Below are positions 43,079-53,307 of a stretch of 64,000 bases of DNA, piece by piece (position 1 is the stretch's first letter; each line of letters starts with the position of its first letter). The notes below the pieces were generated by a model that saw nothing but the letters and a program-made list of their open reading frames with translations, was not told the DNA's origin and made no database searches. The position numbers and the translations under genes are program-made. Source of the DNA: Dipteris shenzhenensis (taxonomy: Eukaryota; Polypodiophyta; Polypodiopsida; Gleicheniales); assembly GCA_047967505.1 (NCBI GenBank), contig CM106541.1. The stretch is one strand, 5' to 3'.

Positions 43079-43357
43079 CTTTCATCCAGCAAGCAGTAGC
43101 TCCTGGATCTTTTAGTTCGGCATATCTTTTTGCGAACTCTGTACATTTGGATTCTCATGTAAATAAGGAGTTTGGAGTTGTATGGCCATGAGCCAGATTC
43201 TTTTTTCAGTTTTACAGTTGTAAGGCCATGAGCCCTTTCTTTTCAGTTTTGGGATGTCAACCCCAAGGTCACTTTCTTATTTGTAATTTGCACCTAACTT
43301 TCTCTCACAAGATCCTCAGTCATTCACCGGGACGGTGAATGATAGTGGCGGGGGATC
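43079..43357 (+). other. 3' untranslated region with palindrome and purine tract
   Basis: Two copies of 'ggccatgagcc' flank a T-rich stretch (about 43180-43235). CATTCACC..GGTGAATG (43321-43341) is a perfect 8-bp inverted repeat with a 5-nt loop. GTGGCGGGGGATC (43345-43357) abuts the LTR and is the likely plus-strand primer (polypurine tract). Confidence 0.65.
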
Positions 43358-44463
43358 TGTTGTACTCAAAGTTTATGGCGACCCACCAAGAGTCACACTT
43401 GGGTCACGTCATGGTCACCTCAGCAACATGCCAAGTTGTTAGACCTTGGTCATACCTAGTCGCAGCGTGTTCACATGTGTTCACATCTTGGACTTGACAT
43501 GGACATGACTTGGACATGACATGACTTGACATGGACATGACTTGGACATGACATGACTTGACATGGACTTGACATGGACATGACGGAAGCAATACATGAC
43601 TGAAGAGTGCCAAACCTCAACCTCGACTCACCATGGTCAAAGTCAATCATAGGGAAGTATTGGCGCAATGGTACGCGGGATACACCTGTTGGTGCACATG
43701 GAAAGCAGTCCATCAGTTAAGAGGCATAGGTGGTGCACCAACCCTCTCAACCAACTAGTGTCAGGAGCGCAGGAGAACACATGGAGCACGGGATTCACTG
43801 ACCCAGGACAGGCTGGAGTGTTGCGGAAGCCATCAAGGACAGAGCGGCCCACAAACGGTGGAATGGCTAAGGATGGCTAAGGGTGCAAGAAGGCAACCAA
43901 TAGGAAGAAGGTGGGGGGATTGGTAGCGGGGGGGGGTGGAGCAGAGGAGGAGAAGGTGAAGAGGGGGAAAGGGGAAAGGGGAGGGACATTCTGGCAGGGA
44001 CGGGAGGCAGGAGTGAAGGAGTGAGAGGCTAGAGTCAAGAGCTCGCCTCGTGTATATCTTCGGGGAGTGTATCAGTCATCTTGCTCTCGAATGAGTTATG
44101 CTACTTCCCATCTCTGCTCGCTACTCTAAAATCTCTTTTCGTTGTGTTCTCCTCCCCTCCTCTCCCTTCACTTGGTACAACGGATCTGTGTCATGTGGTT
44201 GAAGTTCCTTGCTGTTCATGTCGAGGGATGGCTTTCATGATGTTGTTCCGCTTTGGTCTTCTTCTTGCTCACATCACTTCAGCACTTGTACCGCTTGCAC
44301 ATAGTTGACACCATCTACCACTTGCACATAGTTGACACCATCGACAGCACTCACCTACGTACCAACAGTGACACTTATGGCACGTCTTACTCGCTTCTCG
44401 CACCAGTGGCCCTAGGCCTCCGGTAATACTTCCGGAAGTGTTAAGAAACCCCCCCCTCAGACA
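43358..44463 (+). repeat. 3' LTR
   Basis: 1106 bp. It differs from the 5' LTR at five positions that I found (43674, 43798, 43804, 44062, 44435), where it has C or G and the 5' LTR has T or A. Confidence 0.95.
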
Positions 44464-44468
44464 AAGGG
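44464..44468. repeat. Target site duplication, right (AAGGG)
   Basis: Matches 27157-27161. Confidence 0.9.
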
Positions 44469-44751
44469 TAAGACTGTGCCCCTCTCCCCTAGCGTCTTCC
44501 TCTCTTTTGCAAACCACTTCCCCCCCTTTGGAGGACATAGCCTCTTCGTGGGTGCCAAGGGGAGGGGGTTTGTCCTCTTAGCTTTTCTCTTTTGCTTAGT
44601 ACGAAATTTGTATTTTTTGATTTTTTGTATGGATCTCTTAAGAAAGGCCTCAGACATTTGCTATCAATCAAAGGTTTGCTTCTTAGGAACATATTCCCAT
44701 CCATAGGTGAGCCTCTTTTTCTACAACTACCTTCTCATGAGTTGGATCATG

Positions 44752-45150
44752 ATGGTGAGTTGGAACATGCATGGGCTCCATGACCATCCAAGCAGTTAGC
44801 CACAGTATCTGATACTTTGATAGGAGTTGCAAAGGGCAGTGATAGGATGGGAAGAAGTTTTCTAAATTTAAGAGCACATGTTTTCAATAGTGGACATTGG
44901 ACATCGCCACCACCTCCTCGCTAGGAGGGGGGTTTTGTCCCTATAGCATGATCAAAGCGAGCTCATTGCAAGTCATGCACTTTGAATGGGTCTCCATGTT
45001 GGTGAGTCCAAGATTGGGATCTTGAATGTATATGCACCTGCTTGTAGACAGTACTGCCTTGGCTTTTGGAGGCGACTCATAGAGTGCTTCCTAGATTGTT
45101 GGACATGACTTCAAAAATCTAGAGTTCACCGAGGACAAGCATGGAGGAGC
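44752..45150 (+). pseudogene. LINE endonuclease remnant
   Basis: Plus strand reads MVSWNMHGLH at 44752, the usual start of a plant LINE ORF2 endonuclease, then GILNVYAPACRQY and GFWRRL (45010-45075), the conserved beta-strand with YAP. Stops lie between these pieces. The gypsy element sits just upstream, so the LINE's 5' part may lie left of 27157. Confidence 0.65.
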
Positions 45151-46437
45151 CTCCTACACTAAGATGTGAAGAGGAGCACCTATGAGTGGCAGAGACCCCT
45201 GGAGAGAGAACTAATTTACTAGGCTCCCCAATAGCCTTTAGTTTTCTTTTGGTCAGAGGAGACATGATGGCTTGAGGAAGAACCTAAATAGAGTTAATTT
45301 TAGGGATTGGGAGATGCATAGGGGAGGCTCTATGGGCATTCTAGTAGGCACCATGATGTCAAATCACTCTCCAATTATTCTTGATCTATAACAGCCCTGC
45401 CTTGGACTACCCAAAAGGGGGTCTGCATCCCAGATGAATGCTTGTAGGGGGTAGAGGTGTAGTAGGCAATAGGAAATATTTGGAGTGGTCCAAGAGAGGG
45501 CTAGGCACCTTGGGTAGCATAGGCAATTCAACAGAGTAGCAGCAAGCTATACAACCCTAGGCCCCATTGGAGGTAGGCTCTTCAACAGTGATATAGAGCA
45601 TGACAGTGTGACCTAGCATCCATCAAGAGAATTAAAGAGTAGTATCTAGACTCCCAGTGGCTTAGTGATTGGTATGAGAGTGCATGGCTTGATTTGCAAG
45701 CCATAGAGGCTCATCGAGCTGAGTTTTGTACTAGTCCTTTTGGGCTTAATGGGTGCAGTAGGGCGATAGGATGACTAGGTAATTCTTCAAGGCCATAGGG
45801 TCATAGTCAGGTGGGACTTAGCCTCAGAGGCTGTGAATGCACATGGACCCTCAAGAGATCCTTGACTGCCTACGAAGCAATGAAACAACGAAAGAATGAA
45901 TAGAAACTTGAGAATTTCAATGGACTTTTAAAAGCCTATGGACCTCATTCATGGTAACTTTCAAAACCAACTGAACTTATTTCTCTAAATCTCGTAGAAG
46001 GAACTTAGAATCAAATTTTGGATTCAAATAACTTACATTAAAATATTTCAATGTTTAGATAGTGAGAAGCTAGTCTGCAACACACCATACTCGTGCTTAC
46101 GTTAGATGACTTGGTGCTATGGATTGTGATGAGCTACAGTCTAAGACACTACTTGGTAGTCCTATCACCCCTAAAAAACTTCTATGAGGTTTAGTGGTTT
46201 GAGTAAAAGTGTTGGTGACTCTGGTTTTCAGAGAGTAATGAGATTAACTACTGCATACAAGAAAGGAATGGCTACATTCAAAGAAGGTTAGAGAATGGTT
46301 GTCTCTCTCAAGTATGCTTTATAAATCTTTCATTATATCAGAAGTTAAATAAGCTTTAACTGATGGTCCTAAGCACATGTAGGTCTTTGCAAGGAGTGGA
46401 AAAGACAGAACAGAATCTCCTATAGTGTCCTACAAAC
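45151..46437. other. Region without recognised gene
   Basis: It could be further decayed LINE sequence, but I could not identify motifs. Confidence 0.35.
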
Positions 46438-46674
46438 TTGAGGTCATTGAAGACTCTGAAGAAACCCATTGTACAACTATTTGATGAGCATGGTGATTTA
46501 TTCCCTTCACTAGAAATTAGGAAACTATTAGAAAGTTGCATTAGGTTTATGTGTGAAGGGAAGGTCCTAGCAACGTACGAGACGTATTGTGCATCAAAAG
46601 ACCCTTGGCCAAAGCTTATGAAAGCTCACTTCACAAATCCTTGTGCAAAAGAAATCATTGTATTAGAGATTTGA
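46438..46674 (+). other. Unassigned 78-codon open frame
   Basis: A normal amino-acid composition (KKPIVQLFDEHGDLFPSLEI ...) in otherwise AT-rich non-coding DNA. No family recognised, no splice context established. It may be an exon or transposon piece. Confidence 0.2.
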
Positions 46675-48745
46675 GAGGTGTTCCTAGCAAGATTTGTAGA
46701 GAGTGAGGCTTGAATAATTGCTTTTACATAGAAGGATTTGTGATGAGGGCAACGAACTACGACAGTGCCACATGTCACTTCTCGCTACACGTCAGTGCAA
46801 TAACCCCAGTCATCAAGGCTTAGCCATTTCCTTGTTAGATATCGTTCTTTCTTGAGAAACCAAAAGTGAGTTTTTGCTTGAGGTTTCATCTAACTCAAAA
46901 ACAATTGGTCCTTTTGCCCACATTGCTATAATCGCTTAGTCAACATTGATGCTACTTTAAAGGCAACTAGTGGGTAGCTTCAATAGATTATAATTATTGA
47001 TGGCCCACTTTCAGATAGAGAAAGTAATCTATTTCAGCCTCTCTTCAGTTTGAGGTAGCTTGCTGTCTTTCTTTCATTGAATTTTGTTTTTTTATATCTG
47101 ACATAATTGTCATTTCTATCAAAATGATCCTATGAGTGCCATCAAATGGTGAGTGCTTTCAAGAAAAGGGCTCTACCATGTATGTAGCACTTAACATAGG
47201 TGTTTGGGAAAAAAAAAAGCAACACTTAGTCGCCTTTGCAAAATAGGATCCTGAATTGGGATATGGAAAGATGGTATCTTCTTGAGAACAAAAGCTTGTG
47301 TAAAACTGTTGTCCATTTCCTTTAAACTTGAAGTCCATTTTGAATCCTTCATCGAATTTTCATATTTTCTTAGCCTATGATTGATGTGCAAAACCGTCTG
47401 AATTGTCAAGTTAAATAGTATCAAAGTTGAATGCATATGTAGTCAATGTAGGAGCACCAATATAAGCTAGCAAGCATTGAAGTAGTTCTACCATGATGTT
47501 AAGAGTTTACTATAGTTGCTCAAGTAGGGACCTTGCAATCTAAGATTACCTTGCTTGCCAACGTGCTCCTCCATGGAGCCAATATTGATAAAGTGCTTGG
47601 GCTAAAGGATCCCTTTCTTCTATTTAGTCAAAGAGTTCAATGAATGTGAAGACCATACTTGTTGGTATCAAGAGGGTTGGTGCCTTTTCTATCAAAATCA
47701 TCAAAGAAATGTTGTGGACTTTCAACCTGAAAAAATTAATTATAGCTCTTGTCTAAAATTGTGGGCTTTCACATTATGAACTTTCAACAAGCTTAAACCT
47801 AGAAGTGTAATTCATTATGCTATTGGGCAGTTTTTTCTCAATATAAGATCAATGACTCTTTACAACTCATGAAGATGAAATACCTTTTCTCGCATAAGTT
47901 CAAATGGATGGTTTAAACTTTTTAGCTTCATGGATAATGTTCTTCTACCTTACATCATTTGCAGCTAGTATAACAATGATGAAGACAACTTGGACAACAC
48001 TTGTAATCATGCTTTGGAACTTCTAATGTATACATATTTGTTTTGGATTAGATTTTAACTTCATGAAGCACACTCTTGCTATGTAACTAAGACCTATGGC
48101 TTGGATACAATATGTAATTATCTTTTAGATCTTATACCATATAGAGCTTTTTAAAACTTCTTTCTTGTACCGGTGCAATAGAAATTGTGCAATGTTTTTA
48201 TGGTCATTTCGTCCATACTTGAAATACTTGTACTGGTACAATAGAAGCTACACAAGGCTTTTGTGACCAGTTTTTTTTTCTAACTAGAGAAGCTATCAAA
48301 AATTTGCAAATTGACTTCAAGTTCCCCCATATATTCCCTCAAAATAGAAGTATCTTCTTGGCACTAACACACTTCATGAATACGTAGTATGATATAAGAA
48401 CACTTGAATTAAGGAGAGTTTCAAGGATGGTTCAAAAGCAAGACATACCAAATATTAATCCAAGCAAGGCACATTTGGTATCCATAAGAATATCAATTGT
48501 GCAAATTTGAGAACTAAACTATAAAGGCCAAAAATGACTATGTGGAAGCATCATAAACATCATGGCAAGCATAGAGAAAGTGCAACAAGTGCTACCAAAG
48601 ATTTCTCAATGATGAAGGATGCATGTTGTTTGGAATTAAATGAAAGATGAAATACGGGCATTACTATATGAGTGGGATTTTCCAACCATTGCTGATAATA
48701 AAAGCACTCCATGAGCTTATGTGAATCCACTTTATAGGGTGAGCA
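46675..48745. other. AT-rich region without recognised gene
   Basis: Open frames are short. A loose repeat 'actggtacaatagaa' / 'accggtgcaatagaa' occurs near 48170-48245. Confidence 0.4.
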
Positions 48746-48808
48746 ATGATACTCTTAACCATGAATGGGTTAACCATAATAATTAATCATAGCAAAACAA
48801 GAAACGAG

Positions 48809-49147
48809 GCCCTACAGCTACCATCATTAGCATTGACAACACAGAAGATAACTTGGAGAAAAATACATGACTTCATGGACTATACACAATGCAACAATTT
48901 TTTTTCTCTCCAAAAAAAGGAACCTTCGATTCATGCTTGAAAAAAACCATACAAATCGGCTTCTAAATGGAGCTATCAAAGCCCTACAACTACTATCATT
49001 AGCAATGACAACACCCACGATGACAACTTGGAGACAAATACATGACTTCATGGACTATCCACAATGTAACAATTCTCAAGAAAAAGAAACCTTCTGTTAA
49101 TGCTTGAAAAACACCATACAAATCAGCTTCCAAAGGGAGCTAAGAAT
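48809..49147. repeat. 172-bp tandem duplication
   Basis: Two copies beginning 'gccctacagctaccatcatt' (48809) and 'gccctacaactactatcatt' (48981). Both carry 'acatgacttcatggactat' and 'accatacaaatc'. Confidence 0.85.
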
Positions 49148-50640
49148 GGTAAATACAAAGAAAAAAAGCCACCTATCAGAATGGAGCCAACCTGTTTTTC
49201 GAGAACCAGCTCATTGCCTAAGGAATCTTTGAAATTGGGGCTAACAACTTAGGGAGGTGGTCTACACATACATCCAATATCTCCCATGGAGAGGGTGTAA
49301 AAGACTAATAGAGGTTAAGAGTTGCAAAAATGCTCCCTCCCTTCCATGGTCATTCTCGATATTAAAGTCTGATTCTTAACATTTTATTTCCTAACATCCC
49401 ATTCATAATTTACTTTAGAGATAGGTACATCTGATGATACCATTGAAAGACTTCTACCACCAAAGAGATTCACACAATACTAACAATCAAGCCATCTTGT
49501 TTCTAACCACAGAACCGTTTTGGGTGCACATTGCAACTAAATACGAATCAAACCTTGCTATGCATAATATAGCATACATAGATCCGAGCTTTCTTGTTGG
49601 AAAGACATCCCCAATGCTGCCAAAACAAAATATACAAACTCAACAAAGTGCCTAAAGTATTAAACTTCTCACAACTCACAACATGCTTCAACTTTCCATA
49701 AGGATCAAAGACAACTATCTGCAAGACCTATGATCATAGAAAAATCGATAGAAAGAAGGTTACCTATGATCATAGGTAAACTTCTTTGGACCTACAAATC
49801 AATGGTCGAATCACACATCAGCAAAATTGGCCTATCAAGGCTGGCAACAAAATTGCAGCCAAAGAATTGTGAAAAGCTACAGAGATATTTCAATTCCAAG
49901 CCCATATCTTGCTGCAAAGGTAGCTGGAAATCCCAAATGCTATCCAAAAATATAATTTTGGCTAAAGCCTTCAACACAAATACCCTTCATCTTTCTTATT
50001 AGCAAACATGAAGGACTTGTAAGAGATTGGCTAAAGCCTTCAATACAAATAAGCAAACATCAAATACATACAAGAATAAAGAAATCCCCTAAAGTCTTCA
50101 ACCCCACATAGATCACAATAGGCTAATGGCAACATACTTTAACTTTCTTATAAGAGAACATCAAAGATAATCGTCTCCAAGACCTATGACCACACACACC
50201 TACAAAATCAATGGCTGAATCACACATCACAAAATTGGTCCATCAAGGTTTGCAAGAGAGTTGTAGCCACACAATTATGCAAACTGATTTTTTGTCTGTA
50301 AACTCACATCTTGCAGCAAAAGTAGCTCTAATTCCCAAACATTTTAACTTTATCATAAGGGAATATTAAAGACAGCTACTTGGAAGACTTATCATCAAAG
50401 AAATATCAATAGCAAAAGCACCCACAGACTAAGACCTATGCACGAATGGCTAAATCACACATCCAACATAGCATCTTGAACATACAATACAGAACCTACA
50501 TTCATGATCCAATCTAAGCTATCCATTGATGCAAGTTCATAGTGCTTTCTTTTCTTTTATGCTTCAAGCTAGTTCTTCACAATACGTGAAGATTTAAACC
50601 CTCATCTTCAAAGGTACAAGCATTTCATGCTTGTTAGCCT
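49148..50640. repeat. Imperfect repeated segments, no gene
   Basis: 'aatggtcgaatcacacatca' (49801) recurs as 'aatggctgaatcacacatca' (50210) and 'aatggctaaatcacacatcc' (about 50445), each with 'ctatga' and 'gcaaaattgg' neighbours. No coding region recognised. Confidence 0.5.
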
Positions 50641-50652
50641 ACATCTTATGAT

Positions 50653-51180
50653 GCAGTTGTTGAGTTGCCATGAGTCGTCTCAAGTTATGTAAAGGGTAAA
50701 AATACTAGGTGTGCTTTGTTGTGGTTCATCAGTTTCTTGCTCCATATTTTTAAACCCTTGTATCTTTAAGGAACAAGGTTTTAATTTTCCATTATTATGC
50801 AGAACTAGGTTGAAGCATAAAAGGACAGAAAAAACTAAGTACTTGCATCAACGAATAGCTGAGATACAACAATGGATGGCTTAGATAGAACAGTGGATGC
50901 ATCTTTCGTGTTATATGTTCGACAAGATATGCTGTATGTGTAATTGAACCATTCATTTGTAGGTCGTAATTTGCGGTTGCTTTTATGGATGGGTGTTGCT
51001 ATTGATATCTTGAATGGTAAGTCTGTCATTAATATTACCTTGTAAGAAAGTTGAAACATTTGCTTTATAGCTCTTTTGATGTAGTTGTTGAGTTGCCATG
51101 AGTCATTTGAAGTTGCGTAAAGGATTAAATATTGAGTGTACTTTGTTATGGTTCATCAGTTTCTTGCTCCAGATAGTCAG
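50653..51180. repeat. Duplicated segment, spacing about 424 bp
   Basis: 'agttgttgagttgccatgag' near 50656 and near 51080, followed in both by 'aagtt(a/g)(t/c)gtaaagg' and 'ggttcatcagtttcttgctc'. Confidence 0.75.
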
Positions 51181-52360
51181 CTTTAGAGATTGGTCAATCG
51201 TATTGCTTCTCTTTTCAAAAAATCCTCCCTAACACCAATCACCAAAGGACTATCCATACAAAAAAAATCCATCCCAGCATCCATAGAAGTACAACCATTA
51301 AAGTGAAAAAGACAAGGGCTATTAGTCAATGGTTAATCACTAAGATGGATCTCTAGCATGCAGAGGAAGAGGAATGGTTTTCATCAATGACTCAGCCACA
51401 TCTTCTCGTAGATGTTCGATGTGGAACACAGACTGCACCAAAACCAATGTCCATCAATTGATGGCCTGTTGGATGCTAGCTGCAAACTAAGAGAAAGATT
51501 CCATTGAGTAGCAACGGGAAAATCTATCGCACATAATAGGGAGACACACCAATTGAGAGCCAAAAAGTAGGACAAGAAAATGCCTCAAGCTACTAGTCAA
51601 TGCTCAAATCACGAAGCTACATCTCTAGCATCCATAGGGAGACTAAAGGCTTTCATCAGTGACCTATACAAATCCTCTAGAAGCAAGCTAGCAATAAACC
51701 GAATCAATCATTGGTTGGCTACTAGCTATACTACAAGAACAATATTTGCTTAGAGAAAAGGCATACACACAAATTGAGAGGTGAATATCAGACATTAGAA
51801 GAAATCCAAACACAATGCCTCAAGCTACTAGTCCTACATTTGCAAAAGATTTGAACACGATGCTTGGAACACAACGCCTCAAGCTACTAGGACATCGGTA
51901 GCATGTGGAGGGATACCTATTGTCTTTCATCAACGACTGATCCAAAGCGTCTGATAGATAACCGAGGTAGAACCAAGCCAGCAATGAATCGAACCAATCA
52001 TTCGTCGGCTTCCAGCTGCACACCAATAAGACCCATTGAACCTTGGCATTCAAATTTCCATTCCCTTCAAAACTGCCACATTGTCATAAGGCCTTAAAGG
52101 CATTTACACAATATGGCTGCCGCCCAGGCAATCAATGAATCCCGCACTGTGGGCGGGCAATCTTGCCCATCCATGAGCCTTGGGCATGCCCACACACTGC
52201 TAGTGTGTAAACACCCTAAGCCGATCACAATTGAATGTGTGAATTTAGTTGGCTATTCCAATGAGCTAAGTTGAATAAAGTGTACTTTCATGAGACCATA
52301 AGTTTTTGTTTTTGTTTTTCTTTTTGCGTTGTTCCTTTTATTTAAGTGCCAAACATCACT
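51181..52360. repeat. Loose repeats, no gene
   Basis: 'atgcctcaagctactagtc' at about 51583 and about 51814, and 'acgcctcaagctactagg' at about 51873. 'tttcatca(g/a)(t/c)gac' recurs after each type. No coding region seen. Confidence 0.5.
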
Positions 52361-52520
52361 GAGTATACGAGGTCATAACTACCCTTGGGGCCTGAACTTA
52401 AAACTAGGCCAAACTCACCGGCCACTTCACTTTGCTGGCTTGAGCACCACAAGATACGAGGTTTGACTCCCCTGGGGCTTGAACTCAAAAGTGGCCCAAA
52501 TTCACGTGCCATTTGGTCCA
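52361..52520. repeat. About 83-bp duplication
   Basis: 'acgaggtcataactaccctt' and 'acgaggtttgactcccct', each followed by 'ggggc(c/t)tgaact(t/c)aaaa'. Confidence 0.6.
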
Positions 52521-52822
52521 CACTCTGCTCACATAAGGCCATAAGGGTGTTTACAGGCTTGAGTATTGAGGGCACCGCCCACCACGGGTCATACACGGGC
52601 CATGTCCAACACCTGGCCTAAATGCATTCAATGCACCATGGGCGAGCATGGGAGGCTCTCAAACTATATAACAAATGTTTTGTGCTGTGCTGAAATTGAA
52701 AGTGCCAACAATGCCCCCACATGCGGTGACCAAGATAGAATGCTGAGGTGCGCGTGGGGCTTGAACTCGATTGGCAGAACACACCTTTTAGGAGCTTGGG
52801 GTCTAAACTCTCTTGACTGAAC

Positions 52823-52830
52823 TATATAAT
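52823..52830 (+). promoter_or_regulatory. Possible TATA box of the G-patch-type gene
   Basis: TATATAAT lies 114 bp before the ATG at 52944. No other promoter element was fixed. Confidence 0.35.
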
Positions 52831-52943
52831 ACTTGAATGTGCGAATCTAGTATTCAAATTGAAAGAATATAAGATGACCCATGAAGAAAGTGCAGTACAT
52901 TACATCTTCTTCTTCAAGCGTTTGCAGGAACAAAGTTGTATAG

Positions 52944-53307
52944 ATGGCAGAGTCCATACATTTGGATTCTTGCTATCTCTACCCAGAACTGCCCTCTACC
53001 TCAGAACCCACTTCACATGATCCCCATTTCGAATGTCCTGACTGGTACTTTGATCAGAAGAGGTCGGCTTATTGGTATTTCGACAGAATCTCCAATGCTT
53101 ATTATCTCTACACAGAGGAATCGGAGAGTGCAACTCTTGATTCAATCCCATCAGAGGATGCTTTCCCTTTGTGGTATTACGACCGGGGACGCTCTGTTTA
53201 TTGGTATTTCTGCAAAGAGTTTAATGCCTATTACATTTATGAAGAATCAGTTTCTGAGGTGGGCTCTGGCCAGCACATTCAGAGTTTTAATGAAGGCAAG
53301 GGATCAG
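52944..53307 (+). CDS. G-patch-type gene exon 1
   Basis: 121 codons plus one base. The donor GTAGGA follows GATCAG. ATG 52944 begins MAESIHLD. The next intron is 82 bp. Confidence 0.82.

Larger units (their letters stand above)
27162..44463 (+). mobile_element. Full-length Ty3/gypsy LTR retrotransposon, 17.3 kb
   Basis: Bounded by two 1106-bp LTRs (27162-28267, 43358-44463) with TGTTGT..AGACA ends and flanked by AAGGG. Internal order: primer binding site, gag-protease, RT-RNase H, integrase, 21-bp minisatellite, polypyrimidine repeats, an extra 931-codon ORF, purine-rich tract, 3' LTR. The gene order (RT-RH before INT), a GPF-type motif after integrase and no chromodomain place it in Ty3/gypsy, probably the Tat/Athila side. 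I found five LTR differences (about 0.45%), so insertion is recent. It is probably not autonomous at present because of a frame break inside the integrase zinc motif. It copies through RNA and integrates in the nucleus. Confidence 0.95.
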
